From Mycobacterium pseudokansasii (GTDB lineage: Bacteria > Actinomycetota > Actinomycetes > Mycobacteriales > Mycobacteriaceae): a DNA stretch of 64,000 nt. Made by a program: the position numbers and the translations under genes. The notes under the pieces are model-generated. The model had not been told where the DNA came from and ran no database searches. It worked only from the letters and a program-made list of their open reading frames with translations. Shown here piece by piece: positions 37,285 through 47,929 of the stretch (its first letter is position 1; every line of letters starts with the position of its first letter). The stretch covers positions 3,162,001 through 3,226,000 of the forward strand of contig NZ_UPHU01000001.1 of assembly GCF_900566075.1 (NCBI RefSeq), written 5' to 3'.

Positions 37285-37530
37285 AACTGGGTTCCGCATC
37301 GCTCTCGCGCGGGAGAGTTTCGTGGCCGCCAGCTACGGACGCCGAAGGAGCAACACCTCTCCGTCAACCTCTCAGGCACCCGGACCGCGCCGGACAACGA
37401 TGCCTCTGGAAAGCGGTGACGACCCACGGGGGTCCTCACCCGCCGATGGGGAAAGGCGCCCGCAGCCATGGCGCCGAATCTCTCAGGCGCCTGGTGCACG
37501 GGTGAAGACAGAGGGAGAGGGCCGCTAGTC
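37285..37530 (+). promoter_or_regulatory. tandem glycine riboswitch upstream of gcvP
   Basis: Two gcvT-type aptamers in series. Aptamer 1 has CGCGGGAGAG (37307), ACGCCGAAGGAGCAA (37340) and CCTCTCAGGCA (37369). Aptamer 2 has GCCTCTGGAAAG (about 37411), CGCCGATGGGGAAAGG (37441), ATCTCTCAGGCGCC (about 37477) and GACAGAGGGAGAGG at the end. Glycine binding normally turns on glycine cleavage genes. It ends about 20 bases before the gcvP GTG. No classical terminator is seen, so control may be translational. Confidence 0.93.
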
Positions 37531-37552
37531 CCTTGCCCTTCAGGAGTTCACC

Positions 37553-40390
37553 GTGTCCGACCATTCAACGTTCGCCAATCGCCACATCGGGCTGGATCAC
37601 GACGCCATCACGACGATGCTGGCGGTCATCGGTGTCGACACGCTCGACGACTTGGCGGCCAAGGCGGTTCCTGCCGGCATCCTCGACACCCTCACCGACG
37701 CCGGTGCCGCACCGGGCCTGGATCAGCTGCCGCCGGCCGCCAGCGAGGCCGAGGCGCTGGCCGAGCTGCGGGCGCTGGCCGACGCCAACACCGTCGCGGT
37801 GTCGATGATCGGGCAGGGCTACTACGACACGTTCACCCCTCCCGTGCTGCTGCGCAACATCATGGAGAATCCGGCCTGGTATACGGCCTACACGCCCTAC
37901 CAACCCGAGATCAGTCAGGGGCGCCTGGAAGCGCTGCTCAATTTCCAGACGATGATCACCGATCTCACCGGCCTCGAGATCGCCAACGCGTCGATGCTCG
38001 ACGAGGGCACCGCTGCCGCCGAAGCCATGACGCTGATGCACCGCGCCACCCGCAGCCGGTCGAACCGGCTGGCCGTCGACGTCGATGTGTTCACTCAAAC
38101 CGCCGCCGTATTGGCCACCCGCGCCAAGCCGTTGGGCATCGAGATCGTCACCGCCGATCTGCGCAATGGTCTTCCGGCGGGGGAGTTGTTCGGCGTTATC
38201 GCCCAGCTGCCCGGGGCCAGTGGCCGGATCACCGACTGGACCGCTCTGGTGGAGCAGGCCCATGACCGTGGCGCGCTGGCGGCTATCGGCGCCGACCTGT
38301 TGGCGCTAACGCTGATCACCCCGCCTGGTGAGATCGGCGCCGACGTCGCGTTCGGAACCACCCAACGGTTCGGGGTGCCAATGGGATTCGGCGGTCCGCA
38401 TGCGGGATATCTGTCCGTGCACGCCAAGCATGCCCGGCAGTTGCCCGGACGCCTAGTGGGGGTGTCCGTCGACGGTGACGGTAATCCGGCCTATCGGCTG
38501 GCGCTGCAAACCCGCGAGCAGCACATCCGCCGCGACAAGGCAACCAGCAATATCTGCACCGCGCAGGTTCTGCTGGCGGTGATGGCCGCGATGTACGCCA
38601 GCTACCACGGCGCCGGCGGGCTGACCGCCATCGCGCGGCGGGTGCATGCCCATGCCGAAACCATCGCCGCTGCCCTCGGCGATGCGGTGGTGCACGACCG
38701 GTTTTTCGACACCGTGCTGGCTCGAGTGCCCGGACGTGCCAACCAGGTGTTGGCCGCGGCCAAGGCCAACGGCATCAACGTGTGGCGGGTCGACGCCGAC
38801 CACGTGTCGGTGGCCTGCGACGAAACCACCACCGACGAGCACGTGGCCGCGGTGCTGCAGGCCTTCGGGGTCGAGCCTGCCGAGCCGGTGTGCGCGGGGA
38901 TCGCCAACCGCACCTCGGAGTTCCTGACCCACTCGGCGTTCACGCAATACCACACCGAAACCGCGATGATGCGCTACCTACGCACACTGGCGGACAAAGA
39001 TATCGCCTTGGACCGCAGCATGATTCCGCTCGGCTCATGCACGATGAAGCTCAACGCCGCCACGGAGATGGAGTCGATCACCTGGCCGGAGTTCGGGCGC
39101 CAGCATCCCTTTGCACCGGCGTCGGACACACCCGGGTTACGTCGGCTCATCGCTGACCTGGAAAGCTGGCTGGTCGCGATCACCGGCTACGACGCGGTCT
39201 CCTTGCAGCCCAACGCGGGCTCGCAGGGGGAGTACGCCGGTCTGCTGGCGATCCACGACTACCACGCCAGCCGCGGCGAGTCGCACCGCGACATCTGCCT
39301 GATCCCGTCGAGCGCGCACGGTACCAACGCCGCCTCGGCCGCGCTGGCCGGAATGAAGGTCGTAGTTGTCCGGTGCCACGACGAGGCTAGTCGGGCTGGC
39401 GACGTCGACCTCGACGATCTGCGCGCCAAGGTGAGCGACCATGCGAACCGATTGTCGGCCCTGATGATCACCTACCCGTCCACGCACGGCGTCTACGAAC
39501 ACGACATCGCCGACATCTGCGCGGCGGTGCACGACGCCGGCGGCCAGGTGTATGTCGACGGGGCGAATCTCAACGCGCTGGTCGGCCTGGCCCGGCCCGG
39601 CAAGTTCGGCGGCGACGTCAGCCACCTGAACCTGCACAAGACGTTCTGCATTCCGCACGGCGGCGGCGGCCCGGGAGTGGGACCTGTCGCGGTGCGCTCG
39701 CATCTGGCCCCGTTCCTACCGGGCCACCCGTTCGCACCTGAATTGCCGCCGGGACATCCGGTGTCGTCGGCGCCCTATGGCTCGGCGTCGATCCTGCCGA
39801 TCACCTGGGCCTACATCCGGATGATGGGCGCCGGCGGCCTGCGGGCGGCATCGCTGAACGCGATCGCGTCGGCCAACTACATTGCTCGGCGCCTCGACGA
39901 GTATTTCCCGGTGCTCTACACCGGCGAGAACGGCATGGTCGCCCACGAATGCATCCTGGACCTGCGCGGCATCACCAAGGCAACCGGAGTCACGGTCGAC
40001 GACGTAGCAAAACGGTTGGCGGACTATGGTTTCCACGCGCCGACAATGAGCTTCCCGGTGGCCGGAACGCTGATGGTGGAACCGACCGAGAGTGAGAGTC
40101 TGGCCGAGGTCGACGCATTCTGCGAAGCCATGATCGGCATCCGCGCCGAGATCGACCGCGTCGGGGCCGGCCAGTGGCCCGTGGACGACAATCCGTTGCG
40201 GGGCGCCCCTCATACCGCCGAGTGCCTGCTGGTGGCCGACTGGGACCATCCGTACACCCGGGAAGAGGCCGCCTATCCGCTCGGCACCACGTTCCGGCCC
40301 AAGGTCTGGCCGCCGGTGCGCCGCATCGACGGCGCCTACGGCGACCGCAACCTGGTCTGCTCATGTCCTCCGGTGGAGGCGTTTGCCTAG
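37553..40390 (+). CDS. gcvP: glycine dehydrogenase (decarboxylating), P protein
   Basis: 945 residues from GTG 37553, the fused alpha/beta form, called gcvB in M. tuberculosis. It decarboxylates glycine with PLP and passes the aminomethyl group to GcvH lipoate. The PLP lysine is Lys696 in [35 protein letters not shown] and [16 protein letters not shown] mark the active C-terminal half, preceded by a matching N-terminal half ([20 protein letters not shown]). It is controlled by the tandem glycine riboswitch. It ends one base before the convergent dehalogenase gene. Confidence 0.97.
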   Translation: MSDHSTFANRHIGLDHDAITTMLAVIGVDTLDDLAAKAVPAGILDTLTDAGAAPGLDQLPPAASEAEALAELRALADANTVAVSMIGQGYYDTFTPPVLLRNIMENPAWYTAYTPYQPEISQGRLEALLNFQTMITDLTGLEIANASMLDEGTAAAEAMTLMHRATRSRSNRLAVDVDVFTQTAAVLATRAKPLGIEIVTADLRNGLPAGELFGVIAQLPGASGRITDWTALVEQAHDRGALAAIGADLLALTLITPPGEIGADVAFGTTQRFGVPMGFGGPHAGYLSVHAKHARQLPGRLVGVSVDGDGNPAYRLALQTREQHIRRDKATSNICTAQVLLAVMAAMYASYHGAGGLTAIARRVHAHAETIAAALGDAVVHDRFFDTVLARVPGRANQVLAAAKANGINVWRVDADHVSVACDETTTDEHVAAVLQAFGVEPAEPVCAGIANRTSEFLTHSAFTQYHTETAMMRYLRTLADKDIALDRSMIPLGSCTMKLNAATEMESITWPEFGRQHPFAPASDTPGLRRLIADLESWLVAITGYDAVSLQPNAGSQGEYAGLLAIHDYHASRGESHRDICLIPSSAHGTNAASAALAGMKVVVVRCHDEASRAGDVDLDDLRAKVSDHANRLSALMITYPSTHGVYEHDIADICAAVHDAGGQVYVDGANLNALVGLARPGKFGGDVSHLNLHKTFCIPHGGGGPGVGPVAVRSHLAPFLPGHPFAPELPPGHPVSSAPYGSASILPITWAYIRMMGAGGLRAASLNAIASANYIARRLDEYFPVLYTGENGMVAHECILDLRGITKATGVTVDDVAKRLADYGFHAPTMSFPVAGTLMVEPTESESLAEVDAFCEAMIGIRAEIDRVGAGQWPVDDNPLRGAPHTAECLLVADWDHPYTREEAAYPLGTTFRPKVWPPVRRIDGAYGDRNLVCSCPPVEAFA

Positions 40391-40391
40391 C

Positions 40392-41288
40392 CTAGCCCGA
40401 GCTGAGCCTGAGGTCTGAGCCGAAACGGTCGATTATCGCGGCGGCGATCTCCTGCGGCGCGTCTTCTTGAATGAAGTGCTTGGCGTTGGGCAACTCGACG
40501 AGGACATGATCGGGGAATGTGGCGCGCATCCGTGGCAGGCATGGGCCGGGCCGGAACGCGAAATCTTTCATACCCCAAACGAACAGTGCGGGTTTGGCGC
40601 CGAGTTTGATCGGCACGTCGCGGGCCAGCCGCGCCAGTAACGGGTGGGCGGCCAGTATTTCCCGGGGCATCCTCGCCACTCCCGGCCGGTCCGCGGGGCT
40701 GGCCTGCACGGCCCGGTAATGCTCCATCACCGCAGGGCCGGGGCGGTGCTCGGTCCCGGCCGGAATCAACCGCTCCACAAAGAAATTGCGCTGCGTAATC
40801 GCGTACTGCAGCGGGGGACTGGACATCACCCTGCTGAACATCTTCATCGTCAGGGTGTCCGCCGGCCAGAACCACGTGTTGCCCAGCACGACTCCGCGGA
40901 CCCGCTCGGCGCGGTCCACGGATACCGCCATGCCGATCGGACCACCCCAGTCCTGACCCATCGCAAGGTAACCGTCGAGGCCGAGGTGGTCGACGAATTC
41001 ACCGACCACCCGCGCGTGGTCATCGATCCGGTAGCCGAACGACGCGGGGCGCTCCGACAGGCCGAAACCGAGATAATCCGGTGCGATACAACGGAACCGG
41101 TCCCGCAGCGCCACGATGATGTTGCGGTACAGGAAGCTCCAGGTCGGGTTGCCGTGGCACAGCAGGAGCGGTGGCCCGTCTACCTCGTCGACGTAGTGCA
41201 TACGCCCGTGCGAGCTTTCGAACCAGCGCGACTGGAACGGATACAGCTGGGGATCCGGGGTGAAAACCGGGTTGAACTGCGGGCTCAT
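40392..41288 (-). CDS. haloalkane dehalogenase-like alpha/beta hydrolase, Rv1833c-like
   Basis: 298 residues from ATG 41288 (ribosome site AAAGGAG). The alpha/beta hydrolase fold has oxyanion motif LCHGNPTWSFLYRN and the nucleophile Asp113 in LAMGQDWGGPIGM, as in haloalkane dehalogenases. The His is in LPNAKHFIQEDAP. FVWGMKDFAF carries a possible acid. Trp residues VVLGNTWFW fit the halide-binding pocket. M. tuberculosis Rv1833c (DmbB/DhmA type) has dehalogenase activity. Divergent from lipZ with 38 bases between. Confidence 0.92.
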   Translation of the reverse strand: MSPQFNPVFTPDPQLYPFQSRWFESSHGRMHYVDEVDGPPLLLCHGNPTWSFLYRNIIVALRDRFRCIAPDYLGFGLSERPASFGYRIDDHARVVGEFVDHLGLDGYLAMGQDWGGPIGMAVSVDRAERVRGVVLGNTWFWPADTLTMKMFSRVMSSPPLQYAITQRNFFVERLIPAGTEHRPGPAVMEHYRAVQASPADRPGVARMPREILAAHPLLARLARDVPIKLGAKPALFVWGMKDFAFRPGPCLPRMRATFPDHVLVELPNAKHFIQEDAPQEIAAAIIDRFGSDLRLSSG

Positions 41289-41326
41289 TACGCTCCTTTG
41301 GTCGTTCACGATGGTATGTCGGAAGG

Positions 41327-42199
41327 GTGACATCACCGAGTGTTCGAGCCTGGCGTGACGGCGGTCGCTGGCTGTACACCGCCGCGGGCAAGGTGTTCGT
41401 ACGGTCAGGGCCGGGCAACGCGCCGACCGTGTTGCTGTTGCACGGCTATCCGTCCAGTTCATTCGACTTTCGGGAGGTCATTCCGCACCTGGCCGGTCAG
41501 GCCTGGGTGACGATGGATTTCCTCGGTTTCGGTTTGTCCGACAAGCCTCGCCCGCACCACTACAGCCTGCTGGAACAGGCCGACCTGGTGCAGGCCGTGG
41601 TTGCCCGAACCACCAGCGGCCCGGTGGTGGTGCTGGCGCACGACATGGGCACGTCGGTGACCACCGAACTGCTCGCCCGGGACCTGGACGGACGCCTGCC
41701 GTTCGACCTGCGCCGCGCAGTGCTGAGCAACGGCAGCGTGATCTTGGAGCGGGCCAGTCTGCGGCCGATCCAGAAGGTGCTGCGCGGCCCGCTGGGGCCC
41801 GTCGCCGCCCGATTGGTCACCCGCGGCGGCTTCCGGCGTAGTTTTGGCACACTGTTTTCCGCGGGGCACCCGCTGTCGGACGGGGAAGCCGAGGCCCAGT
41901 GGGAGCTATTGTCCTACCACGACGGTCATCGGATACCTCACCTGCTGATCGGCTATCTCGAAGAGCGGGTGCGGTATGCGACACGCTGGCACGGTGCCGT
42001 ACGCGACTGGCCCAAACCGCTGGGGTTTGTCTGGGGACTTGCCGATCCGGTGGCAACGCCCAACGTGCTCAACGGATTACGGGACCTGCGCCCGCGTGCC
42101 GCCGTCGTCGAACTGCCCGGCTTGGGCCACTATCCGCAGCTGGAGGATCCCCGGGCGTATGCCGGGGCGGCGTTGTCATTGCTGGTGGACTCAGCTTAG
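41327..42199 (+). CDS. lipZ: LipZ-annotated alpha/beta hydrolase with Asp nucleophile
   Basis: 290 residues; GTG 41327 is the most upstream start but its GGAAGG sits directly against the codon, so the start is uncertain. The fold shows LLLHGYPSSSFDFREV and MDFLGFGLSDKP. The nucleophile position reads LAHDMGTSV with Asp106, not the Ser expected of a lipase. Asp240 (WGLADPVATP) and His268 (GLGHYPQLEDP) complete a triad like that of haloalkane dehalogenases or epoxide hydrolases. The lipase name of its M. tuberculosis homologue (Rv1834) may therefore mislead. It converges with, and overlaps by nine bases, the VWA gene. Confidence 0.88.
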   Translation: MTSPSVRAWRDGGRWLYTAAGKVFVRSGPGNAPTVLLLHGYPSSSFDFREVIPHLAGQAWVTMDFLGFGLSDKPRPHHYSLLEQADLVQAVVARTTSGPVVVLAHDMGTSVTTELLARDLDGRLPFDLRRAVLSNGSVILERASLRPIQKVLRGPLGPVAARLVTRGGFRRSFGTLFSAGHPLSDGEAEAQWELLSYHDGHRIPHLLIGYLEERVRYATRWHGAVRDWPKPLGFVWGLADPVATPNVLNGLRDLRPRAAVVELPGLGHYPQLEDPRAYAGAALSLLVDSA

Positions 42200-44320
42200 A
42201 AAGATGCTGAGTGCGGTCGCGAGGTCGGGGCCGGCCGACGTCGCCAGGTTCTGGTAACTGCCACCGCTGAGTTGTGCGACGGCTTCCCAGGTTGACCGGT
42301 CCGCGTCGGCGCCGAAATCGATGATGTTGACGGCGACGGGTTTGGCCGGGTCGGCGCTGGTGCGGATGAAGTCCTGCAGTCCCGGCCCGTCGAGGGTTTG
42401 GTCGGTGTGCGGCCCCCCGGTGATCACCAGGATCGAATTGGCTTGACCGGCACGGAAGTTGGCTTGCACCTCCTGGTAGATCATGCGCAGCGTGGTGAAC
42501 GACACCGCGCCGCCGTTCGACGAGTACTGCTTGTCCAGCGCGGCGATCAGTGCCGCTGAGCGGGGCTGGCCGTTGACGGAGTCGGCCAGCGGTCCCGTCG
42601 GCACCTCGCTGCGACCCTCGTGGCCGTCGAATGTCCACAAGCCGATCACCGCGCTTGGCGGTAGCGTCTTCAGTCGGCTTTGAAGCGCCGCGACAACGTT
42701 GGCCAGACGCGTCTTGCCGCCATCGTCGGTGGGCATCGACTGGTCGAGCATGATGGTCGCGGCCACGCCGATCGACGGTGTGGCCATGGTGTCGGCCAGG
42801 GTGGCGCGCATTCCGTCGTCACCGATCGACAGCGGGGCGGGCAGCGCCGCGAAACTCATGACCGGGCTGCTCGGCGGCTTGACGCCGTTGACCCGGAAGC
42901 CGGCTTTGGCCAGCTTCGCGAGTTGATCGGGCTTTTGCAGGTAACGGGCGAAGGCGCTGGCCGCCGTGGTCTGCTCCTGCGATAGCCACGAGCCGTTGAG
43001 CAGTACCGCCGGGTAGTCGGCGATCGCAACCGGCCCGGGCGGCAGCCAGGAGCTCAACATCTTCTTTGCGTCCGACAGTGACTGGGCACGCTGGAACAAC
43101 TGCTGCTCGGTGGTGACCACTGCGTGCACCGGCGCCGCCGCGGCGTCGCCGGATTTGACGAGCGTGTTCATCGCCTCGGTCAAGGACTCGTCGGCCAGCT
43201 TGGGCTGGGCGGCCATCAACGTGCGAACTGCGCCGCTTCCGGCGGTCGGCGGTGCTCCCGGCGGCGCCGATGCGGCCGCAATCGCCTCGCCGGCCAAGAA
43301 TGCGGCATCCCCGTTACCGGCGACGGGCATTGCCAGACGCAGCGAACCCCAGGACGGCAGGTTCAACGCGGCCATCGAGTTCGGGTTGGCCTGCAGCTGC
43401 GGTAGGGCTGCCCAGTTCTGGTTTGACAGCGGCTGCTGCAGCTCGGGGCGGATAGCGAGCAGCACTGGTGAGGTAGCCAGTGAACGGCTGTCGCTGATGG
43501 TCTGCTTACCGGTGGCCGCGGACAGGCGCGCTGCAGAGACGGAGCTGCCGGGTATCCACAGTCCGGGCTGGCCGCCCAGTTCGGATGGCCATCTACCGAT
43601 GAAACCAGCGATGACGGCGTCGGAATCGGCGGCCTTGACGGCCACCGTCACGCACTTGTCCCCGACCGGGCCAGCCGACGCGTTGTAGCTGTCGGCGAAT
43701 TCCTTGACCCGCTCGGCGATCGTCGGGTCGGCGATGACGGCGACGGTGTCCTTGCCGCCCACACAGCGCGCTGCGGCAGTGCGGGAGCGGTGGTACAACG
43801 CGTCACCGAAGAAGCGCCACACAATCACCCCGGCTACCACCACCACGACCGCGACGAGGGCCACGACCACGCCGATGCTGACCCCGCGCCATCCGTCTGC
43901 GCTGCGGTGGCCGCCCTGCCAGTTGCCCAGGCCTCGATGGCCGGCGGCGCGGAATGGTGGTGGCGGGGGAGCTGCCTGCGATTCGGGACCCGGCGACTCC
44001 TCACCTGCCAAGCCCGAACCGAAGTCGGGGTATTCATCTGGGCCGCGGGCCGGATAATCGGCGGCATGGTCATCCGCGCCGGCGTATGGAGCCCCGTCGG
44101 AAAGATCGCCTTCACTCCAATAGGCCCGATCGGCGTAGCCACTGCCGCCGGGAGGTTCGACGGCCGACGGCTCAGCAGACCCGGGATACCCGACGTCTGA
44201 ATGTCTGCCACCACCGGGCCGATCGGCAAACTGATCGCCCCGGTCTAGCTGCTCCGCGGCGTATTCGTCAGGCGGTTCGTCAGCGGAATCCTCAGGGTCG
44301 GGCAAACTGTGCCTACCCAT
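42191..44320 (-). CDS. membrane-anchored substrate-binding-like/VWA protein, Rv1836c-like
   Basis: 709 residues. It has a cytosolic acidic/Pro-rich N-terminus (1-140) and one transmembrane helix (GVVVALVAVVVVVAGVIVW). An extracellular bacterial solute-binding-like domain spans about 180-500 (CVGGKDTVAVIADPTIAERV, then QPGLWIPGSSVSAARL). A C-terminal von Willebrand A domain follows (IMLDQSMPTDDGGKTRLANV, LWTFDGHEGRS, ILVITGGPHTDQ). The MIDAS is partial: DQS-type instead of DxSxS. It ends DLATALSIFLS. The M. tuberculosis neighbour Rv1835c is missing between this gene and lipZ. Function unknown, probably envelope. Confidence 0.9.
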   Translation of the reverse strand: MGRHSLPDPEDSADEPPDEYAAEQLDRGDQFADRPGGGRHSDVGYPGSAEPSAVEPPGGSGYADRAYWSEGDLSDGAPYAGADDHAADYPARGPDEYPDFGSGLAGEESPGPESQAAPPPPPFRAAGHRGLGNWQGGHRSADGWRGVSIGVVVALVAVVVVVAGVIVWRFFGDALYHRSRTAAARCVGGKDTVAVIADPTIAERVKEFADSYNASAGPVGDKCVTVAVKAADSDAVIAGFIGRWPSELGGQPGLWIPGSSVSAARLSAATGKQTISDSRSLATSPVLLAIRPELQQPLSNQNWAALPQLQANPNSMAALNLPSWGSLRLAMPVAGNGDAAFLAGEAIAAASAPPGAPPTAGSGAVRTLMAAQPKLADESLTEAMNTLVKSGDAAAAPVHAVVTTEQQLFQRAQSLSDAKKMLSSWLPPGPVAIADYPAVLLNGSWLSQEQTTAASAFARYLQKPDQLAKLAKAGFRVNGVKPPSSPVMSFAALPAPLSIGDDGMRATLADTMATPSIGVAATIMLDQSMPTDDGGKTRLANVVAALQSRLKTLPPSAVIGLWTFDGHEGRSEVPTGPLADSVNGQPRSAALIAALDKQYSSNGGAVSFTTLRMIYQEVQANFRAGQANSILVITGGPHTDQTLDGPGLQDFIRTSADPAKPVAVNIIDFGADADRSTWEAVAQLSGGSYQNLATSAGPDLATALSIFLS

Positions 44321-44403
44321 GTGGTGTCAGCGTCCTCTCCGTCGAAAATTGCCCAGCGTCGACCAGGGATAAGCCAGGGGCTGTTTCCAGTGGGTCCTGA
44401 TGG

Positions 44404-46596
44404 TCACCCGCGCCGCGCCTTGAGTTCCCGACGACGGCGATGCAGGATCGGCTCGGTGTAACCGTTGGGCTGCTGCGCCCCGGACAGGATCAGGTCCTGA
44501 GCGGCCAAGAACGCGATGCTGTCATCGAAATCCGGCGCCATCGGGTGGTATGCGGGGTCACCGGCGTTCTGCTTGTCCACCAGTGGCGCCATCCGCTCCA
44601 GGCTGGCCCGCACGTCTTCGCTGGTGATCACGCCGTGTCGCAGCCAGTTGGCCAGCAGCTGACTGGAGATCCGCAGGGTGGCGCGGTCCTCCATGAGCGC
44701 CACGTTGTGGATGTCGGGCACCTTCGAACAGCCCACGCCCTGGTCGATCCAGCGCACCACGTAGCCGAGGATGGACTGGCAGTTGTTGTCCAGTTCCTCG
44801 CGGATCTCCTCGGGCGCCCAGGCCAGCTCCTTGGCCAGCGGAATGGTCAGCAGCTGATCGATGGTGGTGCGGGTCTTGCCCTGAAGTTCCTTCTGCACGG
44901 CGAACACATCCACTTGGTGGTAGTGCATCGCGTGCAGGGTGGCCGCCGTCGGGGAAGGCACCCAAGCGGTGGTGGCGCCGGCCTTGGGCTGGGCGATCTT
45001 CTGCTCGACCATGTCGGCCATCAGCTCGGTCATCGCCCACATGCCCTTGCCGATCTGAGCCTTGCCGGTGAAGCCCGCGGCGAGCCCGATGTCGACGTTG
45101 GCGTCCTCGTAGGCCTTGATCCAAGCGGTGTTCTTCATCGCACCTTTGCGGATCATCGGACCGGCTTCCATCGACGTGTGAATCTCATCGCCGGTGCGGT
45201 CCAGAAACCCGGTGTTGATGAAGACGACTCGATCGGCTGCTGCCTTGATACACGCCTTGAGGTTCACGGTGGTGCGGCGTTCTTCGTCCATGATGCCGAC
45301 CTTCATGGTGCCTTGCGGCAACCCCAGCACGTCTTCCACTCGGCTGAACAGCTCGCAGGTGAAGGCCACCTCGGCCGGCCCGTGCATCTTGGGCTTGACG
45401 ATGTAGATGGAGCCGGTTCGGCTATTGGTCAAGGGGCCGTTAGCCTCGCCCGCCCTGAGCCCATGGATCGCGATCAGGCCGGTGAGCAGGGCATCCATGA
45501 TCCCTTCGAACACCTCTTTGTCGTCACCACTGCCGTCGCTGACAACGATCGCGTCGTTGGTCATCAGGTGACCGACGTTCCGGACGAATAGCAGGCTGCG
45601 GCCGGGCAGGGTCAGCTCGCCGCCGTCGGGTGTGGTGTAGGTGCGGTCCTGGTTGAGTACCCGGGTGAAGGTCTTACCGTCCTTGGTGACCTCCTCGGCC
45701 AGGTCACCCTTGTTCAGGCCGAGCCAGTTGCGGTACCCGAGCACTTTGTCGTCCGCGTCGACGGCGGCCACCGAATCCTCGAAGTCCATGATCGTGGTCA
45801 CGGCCGACTCCAGAACCACGTCCTTGACCCCCGCGCGGTCGGTGGCGCCAATCGGCGACTCCGGGTCGATCAGGATCTCGATATGCAACCCGTGGTTGAC
45901 CAGCAGCACCGAAGTCGGAGCCTCGGCCGCGCCGGTATACCCGGCGAACTGGCCGGGGTCGGCCAGTCCTGACGACGAGTCACCCAGGGAAACCACCAGT
46001 CGGCCGTCTTCCACCGTAAAGCCCGTGGCATCGGCGTAGGAGCCCCCGGACAGCGCCACGCTGTCGTCGAGGAACTTGCGTGCGTAGGCGATCACCTTGT
46101 CGCCGCGAGCCTTGTTGTAGCTGGTGCCCTTTTCGGCGCCGTCGCTTTCCGGGATGACGTCGGTGCCGTACAGCGCGTCGTACAGCGAGCCCCAACGAGC
46201 GTTGGCCGCATTCAACGCGAAGCGCGCGTTGAGTATGGGCACCACCAGTTGCGGGCCGGCGGTCGTGGTGATCTCGTCGTCAACCCCTGAGGTGGTGATG
46301 GTGAAATCCTCGGGTTCTTGCAGCAGATATCCGATGTCGGTGAGGAATTGCCGGTAAGCCTCGGGGTCCAGCGGCTCGATCACCCGGTGCCGATGCCACT
46401 TGTCGATCTGGGCCTGCAGCTCGTCTCTGATCTTGAGCAATTCCTGGTTCTGCGGGGTGAGGTCGGTGACCACTTTGTCGACGCCGGCCCAGAAGCTGTC
46501 CGGGTCCAGTCCGGTGCCGGGCAGGGCCTCGTTGTTCACGAAGTCGTAGAGCACTCGAGCGACGCGCAGGTTCGCCGCCGACACGCGGTCTGTCAT
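44404..46596 (-). CDS. glcB: malate synthase G
   Basis: 730 residues from ATG 46596, with ribosome site TTGGAGGAG. It condenses glyoxylate with acetyl-CoA to malate in the glyoxylate shunt. Typical malate synthase G segments are [26 protein letters not shown]-type [29 protein letters not shown] and [39 protein letters not shown] and [12 protein letters not shown] follow, then [20 protein letters not shown] with the catalytic Cys/Asp region. The length is close to the M. tuberculosis enzyme (741). It is functionally tied to acetate and fatty acid growth. Confidence 0.97.
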   Translation of the reverse strand: MTDRVSAANLRVARVLYDFVNNEALPGTGLDPDSFWAGVDKVVTDLTPQNQELLKIRDELQAQIDKWHRHRVIEPLDPEAYRQFLTDIGYLLQEPEDFTITTSGVDDEITTTAGPQLVVPILNARFALNAANARWGSLYDALYGTDVIPESDGAEKGTSYNKARGDKVIAYARKFLDDSVALSGGSYADATGFTVEDGRLVVSLGDSSSGLADPGQFAGYTGAAEAPTSVLLVNHGLHIEILIDPESPIGATDRAGVKDVVLESAVTTIMDFEDSVAAVDADDKVLGYRNWLGLNKGDLAEEVTKDGKTFTRVLNQDRTYTTPDGGELTLPGRSLLFVRNVGHLMTNDAIVVSDGSGDDKEVFEGIMDALLTGLIAIHGLRAGEANGPLTNSRTGSIYIVKPKMHGPAEVAFTCELFSRVEDVLGLPQGTMKVGIMDEERRTTVNLKACIKAAADRVVFINTGFLDRTGDEIHTSMEAGPMIRKGAMKNTAWIKAYEDANVDIGLAAGFTGKAQIGKGMWAMTELMADMVEQKIAQPKAGATTAWVPSPTAATLHAMHYHQVDVFAVQKELQGKTRTTIDQLLTIPLAKELAWAPEEIREELDNNCQSILGYVVRWIDQGVGCSKVPDIHNVALMEDRATLRISSQLLANWLRHGVITSEDVRASLERMAPLVDKQNAGDPAYHPMAPDFDDSIAFLAAQDLILSGAQQPNGYTEPILHRRRRELKARRG

Positions 46597-46879
46597 GGTT
46601 CTCCTCCAAAATTGGCCGGTTCTCGGCGGTACTTGCCGGTACTTGGTCCCCATTGGCTTCTCACTGGCTACGGCCCTCAGCCTACCGATCGGCAGCCTGG
46701 CGAGCCTATCCGGCCAACCGCAAGGGCAGGTCACGGCGCGCCCAAAGCCCGGCCGCCGGTAGGCGGCTGGCCACACCGACTGGGCTCTGGCAACGCATTT
46801 TCGCGCTGCCTGAGCGCAATGGGCGCCTCGGCCGCCGATCGTCCCGGGCCCATGTAGCGGTACCGGTCAACCGGGCTGG
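46597..46879. other. glcB-CNNM spacer
   Basis: 283 bases with no gene. In M. tuberculosis this interval carries the vapBC13 toxin-antitoxin pair, PE_PGRS34 and a small gene (Rv1838c-Rv1840c). I see no trace of them here. Confidence 0.6.
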
Positions 46880-47929
46880 TCAGTCGTGGTTTCGCTGGTC
46901 GCGCATGGTGCCGACCAAGTCTTCGACCAGATCCTCGAGCGCCACCATCCCGACCACGGTGCCGCCGTCGGAAGTTACCAAAGCCAGGTGACTGTTGCTG
47001 CGACGCATCCGTGACAAGGCATCGGCCAGCGGCAGCGCCGTGGGAACTTGCGGCAGCGGGCGCACCATGTCCGCCTTGATCACGGTGAGGGCGTCTTCGC
47101 CCAGCGCCAACACGTCCTTGATGTGCACGTACCCGATGAACGCGCCGCGATCTACCACCGGGAACCGCGAGAAGCCGGTCTGCGCCAGCGCTTGTTCGAC
47201 CGCGCCGACCGTTGGGCCCGATCCCACCGCCGCCACCGGCACGGACCGAATGTCGGGCACCGGAACCGCGACATCGGCGACGACCCGGGTGCGGATCCGC
47301 AGTGCGCGCGTCAGCCTGGTGTGCTCCTCGGGGTCCAGCAAACCTTCAGAAACCGATTCGGCGATCATCTCCGAAAGCTCCACCGTGGAAACCGTGATGT
47401 CGAGTTCATCTTTGGGCTCCACCCCGAGCGCACGCAGTATCGCGTTGGCGACCTTGTTGTACAAGACGATGACCGGACGCGCGGCGCGCACGTAGGGCAG
47501 GTAGATCGGGACCAGCAACATCGCCGTCCGCTCCGGGCCGGCTAGCGCGATGTTTTTCGGCACCATCTCACCGAGCAGCACGTGCAGCGTCACCACAATG
47601 GCCAGCGCCACCACGAAGGACAACGTGTGCAGCAACCGCGGATGCATTCCGGCCAGCCCGAACGACGTCTGCAGCAACTCGGCCACCGCCGGCTCACCGA
47701 TGCGTCCGAGCAGCAGCGAGGACACCGTGACGCCCAGCTGGGCACCGGCCAGCATCGAGGGGAGCCGTTCGCCGGCCCGGATGACGGTGACCGCACTCGT
47801 CCGGCCCTGCTCGGCCAACGCTTCCAAGCGGTCACGACGGGCCGAGATCAGCGCGAACTCCGCGCCGACGAAAAACGCGTTGGCGCCGATCAGCAGGATC
47901 GCCAACACCACGGCCAGCACGGGGTTCAT
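46880..47929 (-). CDS. CNNM/HlyC-CorC-type membrane protein with CBS domains, Rv1841c-like
   Basis: 349 residues. The N-terminal CNNM (DUF21) domain with three to four helices contains [40 protein letters not shown] and [24 protein letters not shown] pair follows ([20 protein letters not shown] and [20 protein letters not shown]). The C-terminal CorC_HlyC domain is absent. Family members transport or sense Mg2+/Co2+. Its ATG overlaps the stop of the paralogue upstream (ATGA, 47926-47929). Confidence 0.92.
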   Translation of the reverse strand: MNPVLAVVLAILLIGANAFFVGAEFALISARRDRLEALAEQGRTSAVTVIRAGERLPSMLAGAQLGVTVSSLLLGRIGEPAVAELLQTSFGLAGMHPRLLHTLSFVVALAIVVTLHVLLGEMVPKNIALAGPERTAMLLVPIYLPYVRAARPVIVLYNKVANAILRALGVEPKDELDITVSTVELSEMIAESVSEGLLDPEEHTRLTRALRIRTRVVADVAVPVPDIRSVPVAAVGSGPTVGAVEQALAQTGFSRFPVVDRGAFIGYVHIKDVLALGEDALTVIKADMVRPLPQVPTALPLADALSRMRRSNSHLALVTSDGGTVVGMVALEDLVEDLVGTMRDQRNHD

